Assembly: GCF_904846625.1 (NCBI RefSeq) | Contig: NZ_CAJHBL010000001.1 | Location: 248,001-312,000 of the forward strand | DNA: 64,000 bases | Reading direction: 5' to 3' | From: Psychrobacter sp. JCM 18900 | GTDB taxonomy: Bacteria; Pseudomonadota; Gammaproteobacteria; Pseudomonadales; Moraxellaceae | In this document: positions 9,599 to 19,159 of the stretch, one piece after another | How the letters are laid out: every line of letters starts with the position of its first letter | How positions within the stretch are numbered: the stretch's first letter is position 1 | Translations under genes and position numbers: made by a program | The notes under the pieces: model-generated | The model's input: only the letters and a program-made list of their open reading frames with translations | Told to the model about the DNA's origin: nothing | Databases searched by the model: none

Positions 9599-10891
9599 TT
9601 ACTTATCAGCATCGCCGTCTTTGCTTTTGGTATTGCTACCAGAGGTTTTCATATGAGCCGTAAGTGCTGCATTGCTATGATCATGCGCCATGACAAACTC
9701 AACATCGCTACGGAACCCAGCTTCCATCAGATGTAGCGCAACGCCTAGAGCAGCTTTGTCTTCATAAATGACTGCATAGAGCGCATGAGTAATTGGCATA
9801 TAGATACCCGCTTTGGTCGCCTTTTCATGTACTTGCTGAATGGTATTTACTCCTTCAGCAGTTTGGCCAAGCTTTTTGACTGCAGCATCAATACTCATAC
9901 CGCGACCAAGCATATTACCGATACGATAGTTACGACTTAGCTCTGAGCTACAAGTGGCGTATAAATCGCCTACGCCAGATAAGCCCAAGAAAGTGAGCGG
10001 ATTGGCACCTTCTTCAACGCCAAAACGACTCATTTCTGCCAAAGCACGAGTAAGAATCATCGCCTTCGTATTCTCACCTACTTCATAAGCGGCCGCCATA
10101 CCCATAGCAATTGCGTAGATATTTTTTAGCGCGCCGCCAAGCTCGACGCCGCGTATATCATCACTAGCAAATACTCTAAAGAAGGCACTATGTAATGCTG
10201 CTTGTACAGCATGACGCAATGGCTCTGACTCACTTGCAATAACCGTAGCAGACGGCATATTTTTCATGATTTCGATAGCGAGGTTAGGCCCCGACATGAC
10301 ACCAAAGTTCACTTCTGGCAGCACTTCTTTGATGATATCGCTCATCATCGCAAAGGTGTCTTTTTCCATACCTTTGGTCAACGATACAATAGACTGACCG
10401 CTGATAAAAGGTGCAATGTTTTTTAGCGTTTCGCGAAAGGCTAAACCTGGTACAGCGATAAAAATAATGTCTTTGTCTTTGACACTTGCCGCCAAATCAT
10501 GGCTGTATTTTAGTCGATCATCAAGCTTATAGCCTGGTAGATACTTTTTATTGGTCTGTGTTTTGGCCATCGCTTTTACCGTACGCTTATTACGTACCCA
10601 CAGCGTAGTATCACAGCCATTACGGGCAGCTAAATTTGCCATTGCCGTACCGAAGCTACCACCACCTAAAAACGCCAAACGCAGCTTGGTAGGATTGCTA
10701 TGAATGTCGGCCATATCCTTTGCCACAGCTGATTCAACAGGGCTAGGATTTGACTTTTTACGGCCGAGACCTGACTTGGTTGCTCGCTCAAAAATACCTG
10801 CAAGCATACCATTCTGCTTTTCAGACGACTCTTTGTCCGTTTCATTATTAGCACTGCTGTTGTTTTTATTACTATTGTTAGGGCTTGTCAT
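9599..10891 (-). CDS. gpsA: Glycerol-3-phosphate dehydrogenase [NAD(P)+]
   Basis: Reduces dihydroxyacetone phosphate to sn-glycerol-3-phosphate, the backbone precursor of phospholipids. The dinucleotide-binding GGGSFGTAMA motif sits at about residue 76, about 70 residues later than in typical GpsA (family about 330-340 aa; this is 430). The catalytic Lys region is GGALKNIYAIAMGM, and the substrate loop GLSGVGDLYATC is clear. The N-terminal extension (1-70) is Asn/Ser/Lys-rich and probably disordered; the C-terminus also carries a Ser/Lys/Asp-rich tail of about 20 residues. No internal start with a better ribosome site was seen. sixA follows in the same direction. Confidence 0.95.
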   Translation of the reverse strand: MTSPNNSNKNNSSANNETDKESSEKQNGMLAGIFERATKSGLGRKKSNPSPVESAVAKDMADIHSNPTKLRLAFLGGGSFGTAMANLAARNGCDTTLWVRNKRTVKAMAKTQTNKKYLPGYKLDDRLKYSHDLAASVKDKDIIFIAVPGLAFRETLKNIAPFISGQSIVSLTKGMEKDTFAMMSDIIKEVLPEVNFGVMSGPNLAIEIMKNMPSATVIASESEPLRHAVQAALHSAFFRVFASDDIRGVELGGALKNIYAIAMGMAAAYEVGENTKAMILTRALAEMSRFGVEEGANPLTFLGLSGVGDLYATCSSELSRNYRIGNMLGRGMSIDAAVKKLGQTAEGVNTIQQVHEKATKAGIYMPITHALYAVIYEDKAALGVALHLMEAGFRSDVEFVMAHDHSNAALTAHMKTSGSNTKSKDGDADK

Positions 10892-11017
10892 GTTCTTTTA
10901 TCCGTGTTGACTGACGTATTATCAATAGAATCTATCGTGCTCAGCTACTGGCCTTATTATCTTTGAATTACAACTTTGTGAAATTATAATCTTATTAATA
11001 GACAGTACTAAGCTACA

Positions 11018-11686
11018 TTACGACTCGAAGCGAACTAGCGGTTCGATATCAATAGGTTTGCGTTTGGACTCATCCTTGGGACTTGTGCCAGTATAAACAA
11101 AAGCGGTCACATAATCATCTGTGCCTACACCGAAATACGCTTTTACTGCAGGCTCATTACATAGCAGCCCAGTGCGCCAAACGGTACTAAATCCTTGGGC
11201 CTTTAATGCCAAGATTAGATTTTGTACAGCAGCACCCGCACTGAGCATCTGCTCAAAGGGTGGCACTTTTTTGTGTTCTTGCATTTGAGTCACAGCTGTT
11301 ATGATCAGCGGCGCTCGCAGCGGCATATTTTGAGTTTTAGTGATGGTCTTTTCAGACAACTCTTCGCCATCTTGTAGCGCTTTTGCTTGGGCTGCTTCGA
11401 GCAAGGCACGGCCTAACTCATGGCGCGCCTCACCTTGCGTAACTATGAAGCGCCACGGACGCAATTTTTTATGATCTGGCGCAGTTGCCGCACACTCAAT
11501 GGCAGCCTCAATCTGCGCACGCGTCGGGGCTGGCTCATCTAGATTGCCCATGCTGCGTCTTGAATTGATCCAACCTATTAGCTCATCACTGGTAGATGAG
11601 ATATCATTCACCGCTACGTTCTTCACAGACAGTTTTTTGTCTTCTATCTCTTGGCTTTCATTATCAGCATTGTCAGTTGTAGTCAT
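11018..11686 (-). CDS. Nitroreductase family protein (YdjA-like)
   Basis: FMN-dependent oxidoreductase of the nitroreductase superfamily, 222 aa. The core starts at about residue 38 with INSRRSMGNLDEPAP, the RRS segment that contacts the FMN phosphate; HKKLRPWRFIV, AGAAVQNLILALKAQGFSTVWRTG and the C-terminal FVYTGTSP match the small YdjA subfamily, which binds FMN at a dimer interface. The first 36 residues are Asp/Glu/Lys-rich and precede the fold. The physiological substrate is unknown; family members reduce nitro compounds or quinones in vitro. The gene is alone, between gpsA and zapE on the same strand. Confidence 0.85.
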   Translation of the reverse strand: MTTTDNADNESQEIEDKKLSVKNVAVNDISSTSDELIGWINSRRSMGNLDEPAPTRAQIEAAIECAATAPDHKKLRPWRFIVTQGEARHELGRALLEAAQAKALQDGEELSEKTITKTQNMPLRAPLIITAVTQMQEHKKVPPFEQMLSAGAAVQNLILALKAQGFSTVWRTGLLCNEPAVKAYFGVGTDDYVTAFVYTGTSPKDESKRKPIDIEPLVRFES

Positions 11687-11807
11687 TGTTTTATCCTTAT
11701 TTATTATTATCTATCACTACTTGTCATTTATAATATCTTTTTCTTATTTTCTAACAATTATAGAGCAGTTGAGAGCGACACATAGGCAGTCTCAACTCAG
11801 CAATAAA

Positions 11808-12920
11808 CTATGCAACATCTTCGACTCGGTGGTCCATGCGTAGATAGTCCTCTGACTGCATCTCAAGCAAGCGTGAGCGAGTACGTTCAATCTCAAACGC
11901 CAACTTCTCTCCTTGGTACAAGTCTAGAATAGGCTGCTCTGCCCGTACCAATAATTTTACACGGCGATCATAAAACTCATCGACAAGGTAAACAAAACGT
12001 CGCGTTGGATCACGTAAGTCGTCATCTAGCGCTGGCACAGAGTCAACTAAAACAGTGCTAAATCGTTTGGCAAGCTCAATAAAATCAGCGGCTGATCGCG
12101 GTGCCATACAAAGATGACGGAAATCACAGAATAAGATATCTTCGGTACAAGCGTTGATTTTTACTTCTCGTCCATTGATAGTAATGGGCTCTTTACTGAT
12201 TTTCTGATTATTTGACAAGCTCGCAAAACGGTTGGCTAGCCAATGATAGTTCGCCTTAGTAAGTGGTGCTTCGTATAGCTCAGCTTGCTGCAATACGCGC
12301 AGACGATAATCAATTCCCGAGTCAATATTCATGACCGTGGTATGACGCTCAACTTCCGCAATGGCAGGCATAAAACGGTCACGATGTAAGCCATCTTTAT
12401 ACAATCCAGCTGGTTCAATGTTTGAGGTGGCAACCAAAGTAATACCGCGATTGAACAGCATAGTGAACAAATCACCCAATATCATGGCATCAGAGACATT
12501 AGAAACAAAAAACTCATCAAAACAGATGATAACCGCTTCTTTATAAATAATATCGGCGACTTTTTCGAGTGGATCGCTCTCACCTTGTAGTTTGTTAAGC
12601 TCTCTATGGACACGCTGCATAAAATGATGGAAATGTAGACGCATCTTGCGCTCGATGGTCAACGAGTCATAAAACATGTCCATCATCCACGTTTTACCAC
12701 GGCCGACACCGCCCCACATATAAAGACCCGTTGGTGCGGCAGGTTTGGATTTTAAAAATCCAAAAAAACCTTTCTTTTGCGGTGCGCTATTGATGAGCTG
12801 ATGGTATATCTCATCAAGATAGCTCATGGCCTGAAATTGCTGCTCATCCCGAGTAAACTCATCTGTACTGACGGCTTTCTCGTAACGTTGCAATGGAGAT
12901 AAACTCATAATACGACTCAT
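11808..12920 (-). CDS. zapE: Cell division protein ZapE (AFG1-like ATPase)
   Basis: AFG1/ZapE-family ATPase, 370 aa. Walker A is GGVGRGKTWMMD (about residue 72) and Walker B is ICFDEFFVSN (about 133), followed by the ATSN sensor motif and a conserved HLCMAPRSAADF region. N-terminal SPLQRYEKAV is the usual opening of the family. Family knowledge: E. coli ZapE binds FtsZ and destabilises polymers late in division, especially under low oxygen or heat; mitochondrial AFG1 works in protein quality control. Met5 at 12908 is an equally possible start; neither has a clear Shine-Dalgarno sequence. Confidence 0.92.
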   Translation of the reverse strand: MSRIMSLSPLQRYEKAVSTDEFTRDEQQFQAMSYLDEIYHQLINSAPQKKGFFGFLKSKPAAPTGLYMWGGVGRGKTWMMDMFYDSLTIERKMRLHFHHFMQRVHRELNKLQGESDPLEKVADIIYKEAVIICFDEFFVSNVSDAMILGDLFTMLFNRGITLVATSNIEPAGLYKDGLHRDRFMPAIAEVERHTTVMNIDSGIDYRLRVLQQAELYEAPLTKANYHWLANRFASLSNNQKISKEPITINGREVKINACTEDILFCDFRHLCMAPRSAADFIELAKRFSTVLVDSVPALDDDLRDPTRRFVYLVDEFYDRRVKLLVRAEQPILDLYQGEKLAFEIERTRSRLLEMQSEDYLRMDHRVEDVA

Positions 12921-13050
12921 CGTTGAATTAAATAAATATCAAAATAGTAGGATAATTTAGCATAATGCTGGTGCTACCAAGCAAGCCATGCCAAAACATC
13001 TCAAAACGAGAACCATCAAGCTAAGTTAGCTATGAATAAACTTAGCTGTC

Positions 13051-13701
13051 CTACCCAAAGCTATGTTTGTCTAATAAACCTTTGAGCTCTGATAAGCGAC
13101 CATGGAAAAAGTGACCCGCACCATCAACCACACTAACTTCAATGCCTAATCGGTCTGCAAATGCCTGCATATTGTCAGGTTCGATCACTTCATCCGCATT
13201 ACCATAAATCTCAAAGGTTTTGTCCGCAGGCAGGTTAATATCACTGCTGTCATTTTTTTCGACTGACGGCGCGATAAGAGCGATTTTTGTTACTTCAAAG
13301 TCACCCAGCCCCCATATATGTGCGGCCTCAAGCACTTGTTCAGCCACGCGTGCAGTAACATAGCCACCAAAAGAAAAACCACCCAGCCATAGCTTTCGAG
13401 CATTGGTTTGTTCAGCAATCCATTGTAGCACGGTCATTGCATCGACCACTTCACCTTCCGCATAATCATGCTCGCCTGTCGATTGACCAACGCCGCGAAA
13501 GTTAAAGCGCACCACATGCATACCATTATCACGGGCAAAGCGATACATGGTGGTGACCACTTTGTTATTCATCGTACCATCAAACAACGGATTGGGATGG
13601 CATAGCAGCGCCACAGTGTCTGTATTTGGATCATTAGGATTGTCATTTTGCCACAGTGCGTCAACCTCGAGCACACCAGCAGGAGCAGGAATCAATTGCA
13701 T
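13051..13701 (-). CDS. Alpha/beta hydrolase (COG2945-type)
   Basis: 216-aa alpha/beta hydrolase of the small COG2945 type. The nucleophile elbow is GGFSFGGYV at about residue 110 (Ser in GFSFG), the acid is expected in the YGNADEVIEPDN turn near 168, and the catalytic His is in GAGHFFHG near 198. The HPNPLFDGTMNNKVV stretch near residue 36 forms the oxyanion side in this family. Substrate unknown; members are annotated as esterases or dienelactone-hydrolase-like. It is divergent from the lipoprotein gene at 14004, with a 302-bp intergenic region between. Confidence 0.82.
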   Translation of the reverse strand: MQLIPAPAGVLEVDALWQNDNPNDPNTDTVALLCHPNPLFDGTMNNKVVTTMYRFARDNGMHVVRFNFRGVGQSTGEHDYAEGEVVDAMTVLQWIAEQTNARKLWLGGFSFGGYVTARVAEQVLEAAHIWGLGDFEVTKIALIAPSVEKNDSSDINLPADKTFEIYGNADEVIEPDNMQAFADRLGIEVSVVDGAGHFFHGRLSELKGLLDKHSFG

Positions 13702-14003
13702 AGTATTACTTATTAATAAAAAATGAATGGCTCAATTATCCTAGATACAATTTATATTTCAAGTGATTTGCTGTGTACGGATGCGACTTGTTTTATTTTT
13801 GGTCAATAACGGTTGTCTGTAGTTTTGCAATATTGCTATTCTTAAGGTTTTAAACTGGTTTATATCTAGTGCTAGGTTCATCGGCAATATACCGGTAATA
13901 CAGCACACAATAACTGTCTAGACAGGTAATATCTAGATAAGCTACATTCATAAAGCTTTGCCTATAGCTGAGACGTTCTGCTTATATAAATCAGGAATTA
14001 TTT
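13702..14003. promoter_or_regulatory. Divergent intergenic region with CTAG palindromes
   Basis: 302 bp between the alpha/beta hydrolase (-) and the lipoprotein (+). It contains a perfect 12-bp palindrome CTGTCTAGACAG (13914-13925) and, five bases on, a perfect 10-bp palindrome TATCTAGATA (13930-13939), both centred on CTAG. These are 65-90 bp upstream of the lipoprotein ATG, a typical operator position, but I recognise no regulator for them. Confidence 0.4.
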
Positions 14004-14372
14004 ATGAATACTTTTAATAAAACTGCCAGTTTGACGGCTACGTTAGTGGCTGCACTTGCTTTGAGCGCCTGTCAGAGTACGCCTTCTTCACCCGTGATTC
14101 AGCGTGCCAACTCTATCTATGAGACAACCGGTATCGCTGATACCAAGGTCAAAGCACAACAAAATGCGATCGATAGTGCTCAAAAAACTTGTCGAAGCAA
14201 GCAAGTAATTATCGTGGATGACAACGTAAAATATAATGGTATTTTAAACGAACGTACTGGCCGTATGGTTGGCCAAGTAGGAGCTGTCGTTGGCTCAATA
14301 TTTGGCACAGGTACACCAGATTTGTCACGTAGCGATGATTATGAATACACCATTAACTTCCGTTGCCAATAA
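14004..14372 (+). CDS. Small lipoprotein of unknown function
   Basis: 122-aa predicted lipoprotein. A short charged start and hydrophobic stretch lead to the lipobox LSAC, giving Cys23 as the lipidated residue after signal peptidase II cleavage; the residue after Cys is Gln, not Asp, so sorting to the outer membrane is expected by the Lol +2 rule. The mature part has an alpha-like segment rich in Lys/Gln, a paired cysteine (TCRSK and final FRCQ) that could form a disulfide, and a Gly-rich GRMVGQVGAVVGSIFGTG segment resembling glycine-zipper proteins. AGGA lies about eight bases before the ATG. I do not recognise the family. Confidence 0.75.
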   Translation: MNTFNKTASLTATLVAALALSACQSTPSSPVIQRANSIYETTGIADTKVKAQQNAIDSAQKTCRSKQVIIVDDNVKYNGILNERTGRMVGQVGAVVGSIFGTGTPDLSRSDDYEYTINFRCQ

Positions 14373-14741
14373 ATATCGTCCATATCATATAAATCAGATA
14401 CAGTGTCAGGCTCACTCAGCCTACTATTTGTAGCACTTTCACTTGCCTTCCTAGTATCTAAATTATCTTGAACCGACTATACCTAGCTAAAACATTCCTT
14501 TACTTTTCTCTACACAACAACTTCTTTTAGACGGAAACAGGTTTATGATCTAACCGCTAACATTAAGTGACATACAATTCTTCTCTGATTCAACAGCCAA
14601 CAAACTGCGATATAGATAATATATCAATCAAAGCTTGTTGGCTTCGCTTTTTGTGCTCTCCTTTTTAAGTTAAACTATCCGCTATCGTATTCAGCACATC
14701 CTCGTCAGTCTTTATATTTTCATTATCTTTGGTCTAATATT
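14373..14741 (+). other. 369-bp intergenic region with nested hairpin upstream of xseA
   Basis: No gene seen. A 9-bp inverted repeat (14595-14603 and 14635-14643, AGCCAACAA/TTGTTGGCT) encloses a smaller hairpin (GATATA/TATATC at about 14609-14625). It is followed on the plus strand by TCGCTTTTTG, so it could be the terminator of the lipoprotein gene, although more than 200 bp away, or a structured leader or small RNA before xseA. Confidence 0.4.
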
Positions 14742-16274
14742 ATGCGCAAACCCAATCTTTCAAATATTAAACAGGCCAAAGTATTAGCACCTGCCAAAGA
14801 TTTGGCCACTCTAGAGGCGGAACTCGCTGAGCAGGAAGACCATCTAGAAGATACGGTCCTACGCTTAAGTGATTATTTATCAGCGGTTGAGATGGTCATC
14901 AAACAAACTTTTGACCACCGTGTCTGGGTAAAAGCCGAAATTCGTAATCTGTCGAGTAAAGGTGGTCACTATTATTTTGAATTGGCAGAAAAAGATGATG
15001 ATGGCAAAGTGGTCGCCAGTTGCCGCGGCAATCTATGGCGTTTTAAAGCGGCTCGTGTGTTATCCAAGTTTGAGCGCGCAACGGGTATGCCGCTTGAGCG
15101 TGACTTGACCGTACTCCTCAAAGTATCGGCAGGATTTCATGCCCAGTATGGCTTCTCAATCACGATTGAAGATATCGATCCCAGCTATACGCTAGGCGAC
15201 TTAGCACGGCAATATGCAGAAATGGTCGACCGCCTAACAGGTGAAGGGCTATTACATCTCAATCAACAGCTACCTGCTCCTTTTGATATTGAGCATGTGC
15301 TGGTCATCGCGCCTGAAAAGGCAGCAGGATTGGGAGATTTTCAAGCAGATGCCGATCGCTTAGCCAGTACAGGTGCGTGTCACTTCCACTACCATAATGC
15401 AACCTTTCAGGGCAATCATGCACCCGCTGAAATCCGTCAAGCCATCGTTAGCGCCCAGCAGCAGTTTTACGATACTTATCAACGCCTACCAGACTTACTA
15501 GTCATCATTCGCGGCGGCGGTGCGGTTGGTGATTTGGCTTATCTCAATGATTATGAGTTGGCAGCTTTGGTTGCTGAGCAGCCTGTCCCTGTCTGGGTGG
15601 GTATCGGTCATGAACGTGACAAAGTCATCTTAGATGAAGTCGCTCATACTAGCTTTGATACACCCTCAAAGGTGATTGCTGCTATCCATAACCACTTGGC
15701 CCAGCTCGTCACTCAGACGCTACAATATCAGGCACAAATCAAGCAAGCGGCTCAGCGTCAATTGAATACTGCTGAGCAACAAACTGCGCGACAGTTAAGT
15801 CAAATACAATCGCAAACGATTGGGCAGCTCACCGCTCTACGAAAAGACAGTGACTATGCATGGCGCAGTATTCAACAAAGTGCCCAGCGCCAAGTAAAGC
15901 AAGCCGTCAGACTGACGGCTGAGCGATACACACAAACGCAAACCTTGGCGCATCAACAGCTCGCAAAAGCCGCTACCAATAGCAAAAGTCATCAAGAGTC
16001 AATCATGCAAAACGCGCAACAGCAAATTGTGCAAGCACAGCGTGATAGTGAACATCTACGTGATATTGTGCTATTACATCGACCGTCTCGCGTGCTCAAG
16101 CAAGGCTATACCATGCTAATGGATGCTCAAAACAAGCAGACGCTCACTAGTAGTACCCAACTCTATCCTGAGCAAACTGTCAATATCATTTTAAAAGATG
16201 GCAACGCAAAAGCGCAGATTATCGATGTCACTATGGATAAAGAAGCGACGGAAACCTCAGGCGCTCTAACTTAA
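14742..16274 (+). CDS. xseA: Exodeoxyribonuclease VII large subunit
   Basis: Large subunit of exonuclease VII, which degrades single-stranded DNA in both directions. 510 aa. An OB-fold starts at about residue 40 (LSDYLSAVEMVIKQTF, then VWVKAEIRNLSSKGGHYYFEL), the catalytic domain contains the conserved IIRGGGAVGDLAYLNDYELA (about 263) and GIGHERDKVILDEVAHTSFDTP (about 287), and a long coiled coil rich in Gln/Ala runs from about 325 to 445 before a short C-terminal beta segment. A 35-residue N-terminal leader precedes the OB-fold. xseB follows 58 bp downstream, the normal two-subunit operon. Confidence 0.96.
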   Translation: MRKPNLSNIKQAKVLAPAKDLATLEAELAEQEDHLEDTVLRLSDYLSAVEMVIKQTFDHRVWVKAEIRNLSSKGGHYYFELAEKDDDGKVVASCRGNLWRFKAARVLSKFERATGMPLERDLTVLLKVSAGFHAQYGFSITIEDIDPSYTLGDLARQYAEMVDRLTGEGLLHLNQQLPAPFDIEHVLVIAPEKAAGLGDFQADADRLASTGACHFHYHNATFQGNHAPAEIRQAIVSAQQQFYDTYQRLPDLLVIIRGGGAVGDLAYLNDYELAALVAEQPVPVWVGIGHERDKVILDEVAHTSFDTPSKVIAAIHNHLAQLVTQTLQYQAQIKQAAQRQLNTAEQQTARQLSQIQSQTIGQLTALRKDSDYAWRSIQQSAQRQVKQAVRLTAERYTQTQTLAHQQLAKAATNSKSHQESIMQNAQQQIVQAQRDSEHLRDIVLLHRPSRVLKQGYTMLMDAQNKQTLTSSTQLYPEQTVNIILKDGNAKAQIIDVTMDKEATETSGALT

Positions 16275-16332
16275 CCACATAATAATATCTACAGATTACT
16301 CACCGACTTACCTTTAACAATTAGGAAATTTT

Positions 16333-16578
16333 ATGACAACCCCTACTCGCCGACGCAAAAAAGCCGCCCCAAAAACCTTTAAAGCGGCTTACGATATTTT
16401 AAAAACCAATGCGGCTGAACTACAGCAACAGGATGAGCCTGATATTGATAATCTAATGACAACGGTCGAAGAATCTATTGCCGCTTATCGTGTTTGCGAG
16501 ACTCGTATCAATGCTGTACAGCAAGCATTGGATGCGGCCTTTGCCGAAGAAAAATCCACCAGTAGTGTTGATAGTTAA
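16333..16578 (+). CDS. xseB: Exodeoxyribonuclease VII small subunit
   Basis: 81 aa, the usual XseB length. A basic N-terminus (RRRKKAAPK) is followed by a two-helix domain; the FKAAYDILKTNAAELQQ helix and the later AYRVCETRINAVQQAL helix match the family. Several XseB subunits wrap the XseA coiled coil. AGGAAATTTT precedes the ATG. The stop codon lies next to the pncB terminator, so the converging transcripts share a very short intergenic space. Confidence 0.92.
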   Translation: MTTPTRRRKKAAPKTFKAAYDILKTNAAELQQQDEPDIDNLMTTVEESIAAYRVCETRINAVQQALDAAFAEEKSTSSVDS

Positions 16579-16610
16579 ACAAAAAACAGCCACTAGATAG
16601 CAGCTGTTTA
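16578..16610 (-). terminator. Intrinsic terminator of pncB
   Basis: Stem AAACAGC (16584-16590) with GCTGTTT (16603-16609). Read on the minus strand the stem is followed by TTTTTTG, giving a U-tract, 54 bp beyond the pncB stop. It begins directly at the xseB stop codon. Confidence 0.7.
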
Positions 16611-16663
16611 GTCAAGCCAAGCGCATCAATCTCATTTGGCAACGCAACAGTTTGATATTCGGT

Positions 16664-17890
16664 TTACTCTGGTTCATCAACTTCAAAAACTTGGCGAAGA
16701 TAGGCAAGATACGTGTCATTATTGATCATGGTCTTGCCTGGGCTGTCAGACAGCTTGGCGACTGGCTGACCATTGCACTCTACCAATTTAAGCACGATAT
16801 TAATCGGCGTAATGCCCATATCATTGGTCAGATTGGTGCCAATGCCAAAGCTCGTTCTAATGCGCCCTTTAAAGTATTGATGCAGCTCCCACGCCTTCCC
16901 TAAATCCAACCCATCGCTAAAAGTTAGAATCTTAGTTTTTGGGTCTATTTTTAACTTCTCATAATGGGCAATTGCCTTGTCGCCCCAGATGTAAGGGTCA
17001 CCGCTATCATGACGCAGACCGTCGAATAGCTTAGCAAAATACAAGTCGAAATCACGTAAGAACGCATCCATGCCGACTACGTCTGTCAATGCAATACCCA
17101 AGTCGCCACGATACTCATGCACCCACGCTTCAAGTGCGGCCTTTTGTGAGTCACGCAGACGCACATCTAATGCCTGAAACGCCTGCATAAACTCATGTGC
17201 CATGGTACCTATTGGCGTCATTCCTAACTGCTTGGCCAAATACACGTTTGATGTACCACCAACTATCTTTGACTCGGCTTTATGTAACGTCTCCACTACG
17301 TGTGCCTGCCAGCGTCGACTAAAACGTCTACGCGTGCCAAAATCAGCGACGATAAATGGTGGTGTATCCTGACCGTACTGGGTTTGCTCTTCGGCATACT
17401 GATGTAATAGCGCTACTTTTGCATCGAGGCGACGTTGCCCTTCTTCTATCACGCTGTCATTAGATAGCGCATTAAAATACAGCTCATTGACAATAGCCAG
17501 TACAAATACTTCAAAGAACATCGCTTGAATCATTGGCCCTTCGATATCGATAAACAGGCGACCTTTATCGTCTGTACTTACCGTAATAAAGCGGCGTTTT
17601 AGCTTGAATAATTCTAGATAATCAACGAAATCTGAGCGAATAAAGCGTAAGCTACGCAAGTACTCGAGCTCATCTGGCAAAAAGCGCAATTCACATAAAC
17701 TGTCTAGTTGCTGCTCTAGATCTTTTCGGATATCAGCCAATGGATAGGCTGCATCTTTATTATTACGGCAGCGAAAGCGATAAACACCATGGGTTTGCGG
17801 GAACTGATGCAGCATGGCTTGTAACATCGTAAATTTGTACAAATCATTATCAAGCAATGAAGTAATAATAGGTGCATAAGAAACGGTCAT
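16664..17890 (-). CDS. pncB: Nicotinate phosphoribosyltransferase
   Basis: NAD salvage enzyme: nicotinate plus PRPP (with ATP) gives nicotinate mononucleotide. 408 aa, typical length. The N-terminus has the family opening [16 protein letters not shown], then [13 protein letters not shown] at about 180 and the autophosphorylated His in [14 protein letters not shown] at about 228. [13 protein letters not shown] near 365 closes the phosphoribosyl site. It stands alone, convergent with xseAB and followed by its own terminator. Confidence 0.97.
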   Translation of the reverse strand: MTVSYAPIITSLLDNDLYKFTMLQAMLHQFPQTHGVYRFRCRNNKDAAYPLADIRKDLEQQLDSLCELRFLPDELEYLRSLRFIRSDFVDYLELFKLKRRFITVSTDDKGRLFIDIEGPMIQAMFFEVFVLAIVNELYFNALSNDSVIEEGQRRLDAKVALLHQYAEEQTQYGQDTPPFIVADFGTRRRFSRRWQAHVVETLHKAESKIVGGTSNVYLAKQLGMTPIGTMAHEFMQAFQALDVRLRDSQKAALEAWVHEYRGDLGIALTDVVGMDAFLRDFDLYFAKLFDGLRHDSGDPYIWGDKAIAHYEKLKIDPKTKILTFSDGLDLGKAWELHQYFKGRIRTSFGIGTNLTNDMGITPINIVLKLVECNGQPVAKLSDSPGKTMINNDTYLAYLRQVFEVDEPE

Positions 17891-18162
17891 GCTATGGCCT
17901 TAAAAGTGCAAAATAAGAAACAAACGTCATTTGATAGACAAAGCGACATCATATGTGGACGATAAACAATACACGCTCATTCATTATGAGCCATCGATAA
18001 ACCGTTCAGTATAACGAAGTTTGGTATTTATTTCAGAGTTCACTTTTGATTACCGTAAAATGACAGTGAAAAGCCAGTAAAACGATTGCGATTATTTAAA
18101 CCATTCATAAAAACATCGTATAAGTCTATCCAGACAACCTATTCATGGATGGTTAACACGGC

Positions 18163-19074
18163 TTACGCTTTCGCACTCATAAACTGCTCCACATAATCAT
18201 CAGCAGGATTATGCCGCAACTCGCTTGGCGTCCCCGTTTGTATGAGTCGACCGCCATTTAGCATACTGATACGCTGACCTACTTTGACAGCTTCATCGAT
18301 ATCATGGGTAATAAATACAATGGTTTTGTTCAATCGATCTTGTAATTCGAGTAGTTGATCTTGCAGCTGAGCGCGAATGAGCGGATCAAGTGCAGAGAAC
18401 GCTTCATCCATTAGCAAAATTGGGTTATCCGTTGCCAAAGCACGAGCCAGACCAACGCGCTGCTGCATACCCCCTGACAACTCGTCAGGGTAGCTGTTTT
18501 CCAGATTTGATAGCCCTACTTCATTGAGCCAATATCGCGCCGTTTCATGTCGCTCGTTTGCGCTCATCTTTCGGACACGCAGCCCATAAGCGACGTTTTG
18601 TATGACCGTCATGTGTGGCACTAAGCCGAAATGCTGAAAAACCATACTGACGGTCTGCTGACGATAATACTGCAACTGCTTATCGTTGAGCGCTAAAATA
18701 TTAATAGCCGTAGCAGAACTCTCTTCTACTACCGTACTTGTATTATCTGTCGCTGATTGCCTACCAGTCATTGTATGACTCGCATGCTCTCTATTCAGAA
18801 CAGTATCTACCCATATCTCGCCACTGGTTGGATCTATCAAGCGGTTAATATGACGTATCAGCGTTGACTTGCCAGAGCCTGATAGCCCCATAATACAATG
18901 CAACTCGCCTACCTTGATATCTAGATTGATATCATAAAGACCAACTGAATAGCCCGTTTGCTCTTTTACTTTGATGCTATCCATACCCTCAGCCAGCAAT
19001 GCCAATGCAGACTGTGCCTGCGTGCTATTGGCATTATAAATCTTACTGATATTTTTTAATTGAATATGATTCAT
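18163..19074 (-). CDS. Glycine betaine/proline-type ABC transporter ATP-binding protein (OpuAA/ProV-like)
   Basis: ATPase subunit of a quaternary-amine importer, 303 aa from ATG 19074 (a GTG 12 bases upstream is possible but has no ribosome site). Walker A is GLSGSGKSTLIRHIN, the ABC signature LSGGMQQRVGLARAL, Walker B ILLMDEAFSALDPL, and the switch His is in FITHDIDEA. It lacks the C-terminal CBS pair that senses ionic strength in OpuAA and ProV (about 400 aa), so osmotic gating of that kind is not expected. A Ser/Thr-rich insertion of about 30 residues sits between Walker A and the Q-loop (around residues 105-135). The fused permease gene is 85 bp upstream and would be cotranscribed. Confidence 0.9.
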   Translation of the reverse strand: MNHIQLKNISKIYNANSTQAQSALALLAEGMDSIKVKEQTGYSVGLYDINLDIKVGELHCIMGLSGSGKSTLIRHINRLIDPTSGEIWVDTVLNREHASHTMTGRQSATDNTSTVVEESSATAINILALNDKQLQYYRQQTVSMVFQHFGLVPHMTVIQNVAYGLRVRKMSANERHETARYWLNEVGLSNLENSYPDELSGGMQQRVGLARALATDNPILLMDEAFSALDPLIRAQLQDQLLELQDRLNKTIVFITHDIDEAVKVGQRISMLNGGRLIQTGTPSELRHNPADDYVEQFMSAKA

Positions 19075-19159
19075 CGGTGCTCTCACTATTCACGTGGTTT
19101 TTATTATCAGGGCTTCGGTCAATTACCATGGGTTCAATCGTATACCACTAAACGACTTT

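Noticed and set aside
9599-10891. GpsA N-terminal extension as a wrong start
   Set aside because: No internal start with a ribosome site was seen; similar disordered extensions occur in other proteins of the window, so the long form is kept.
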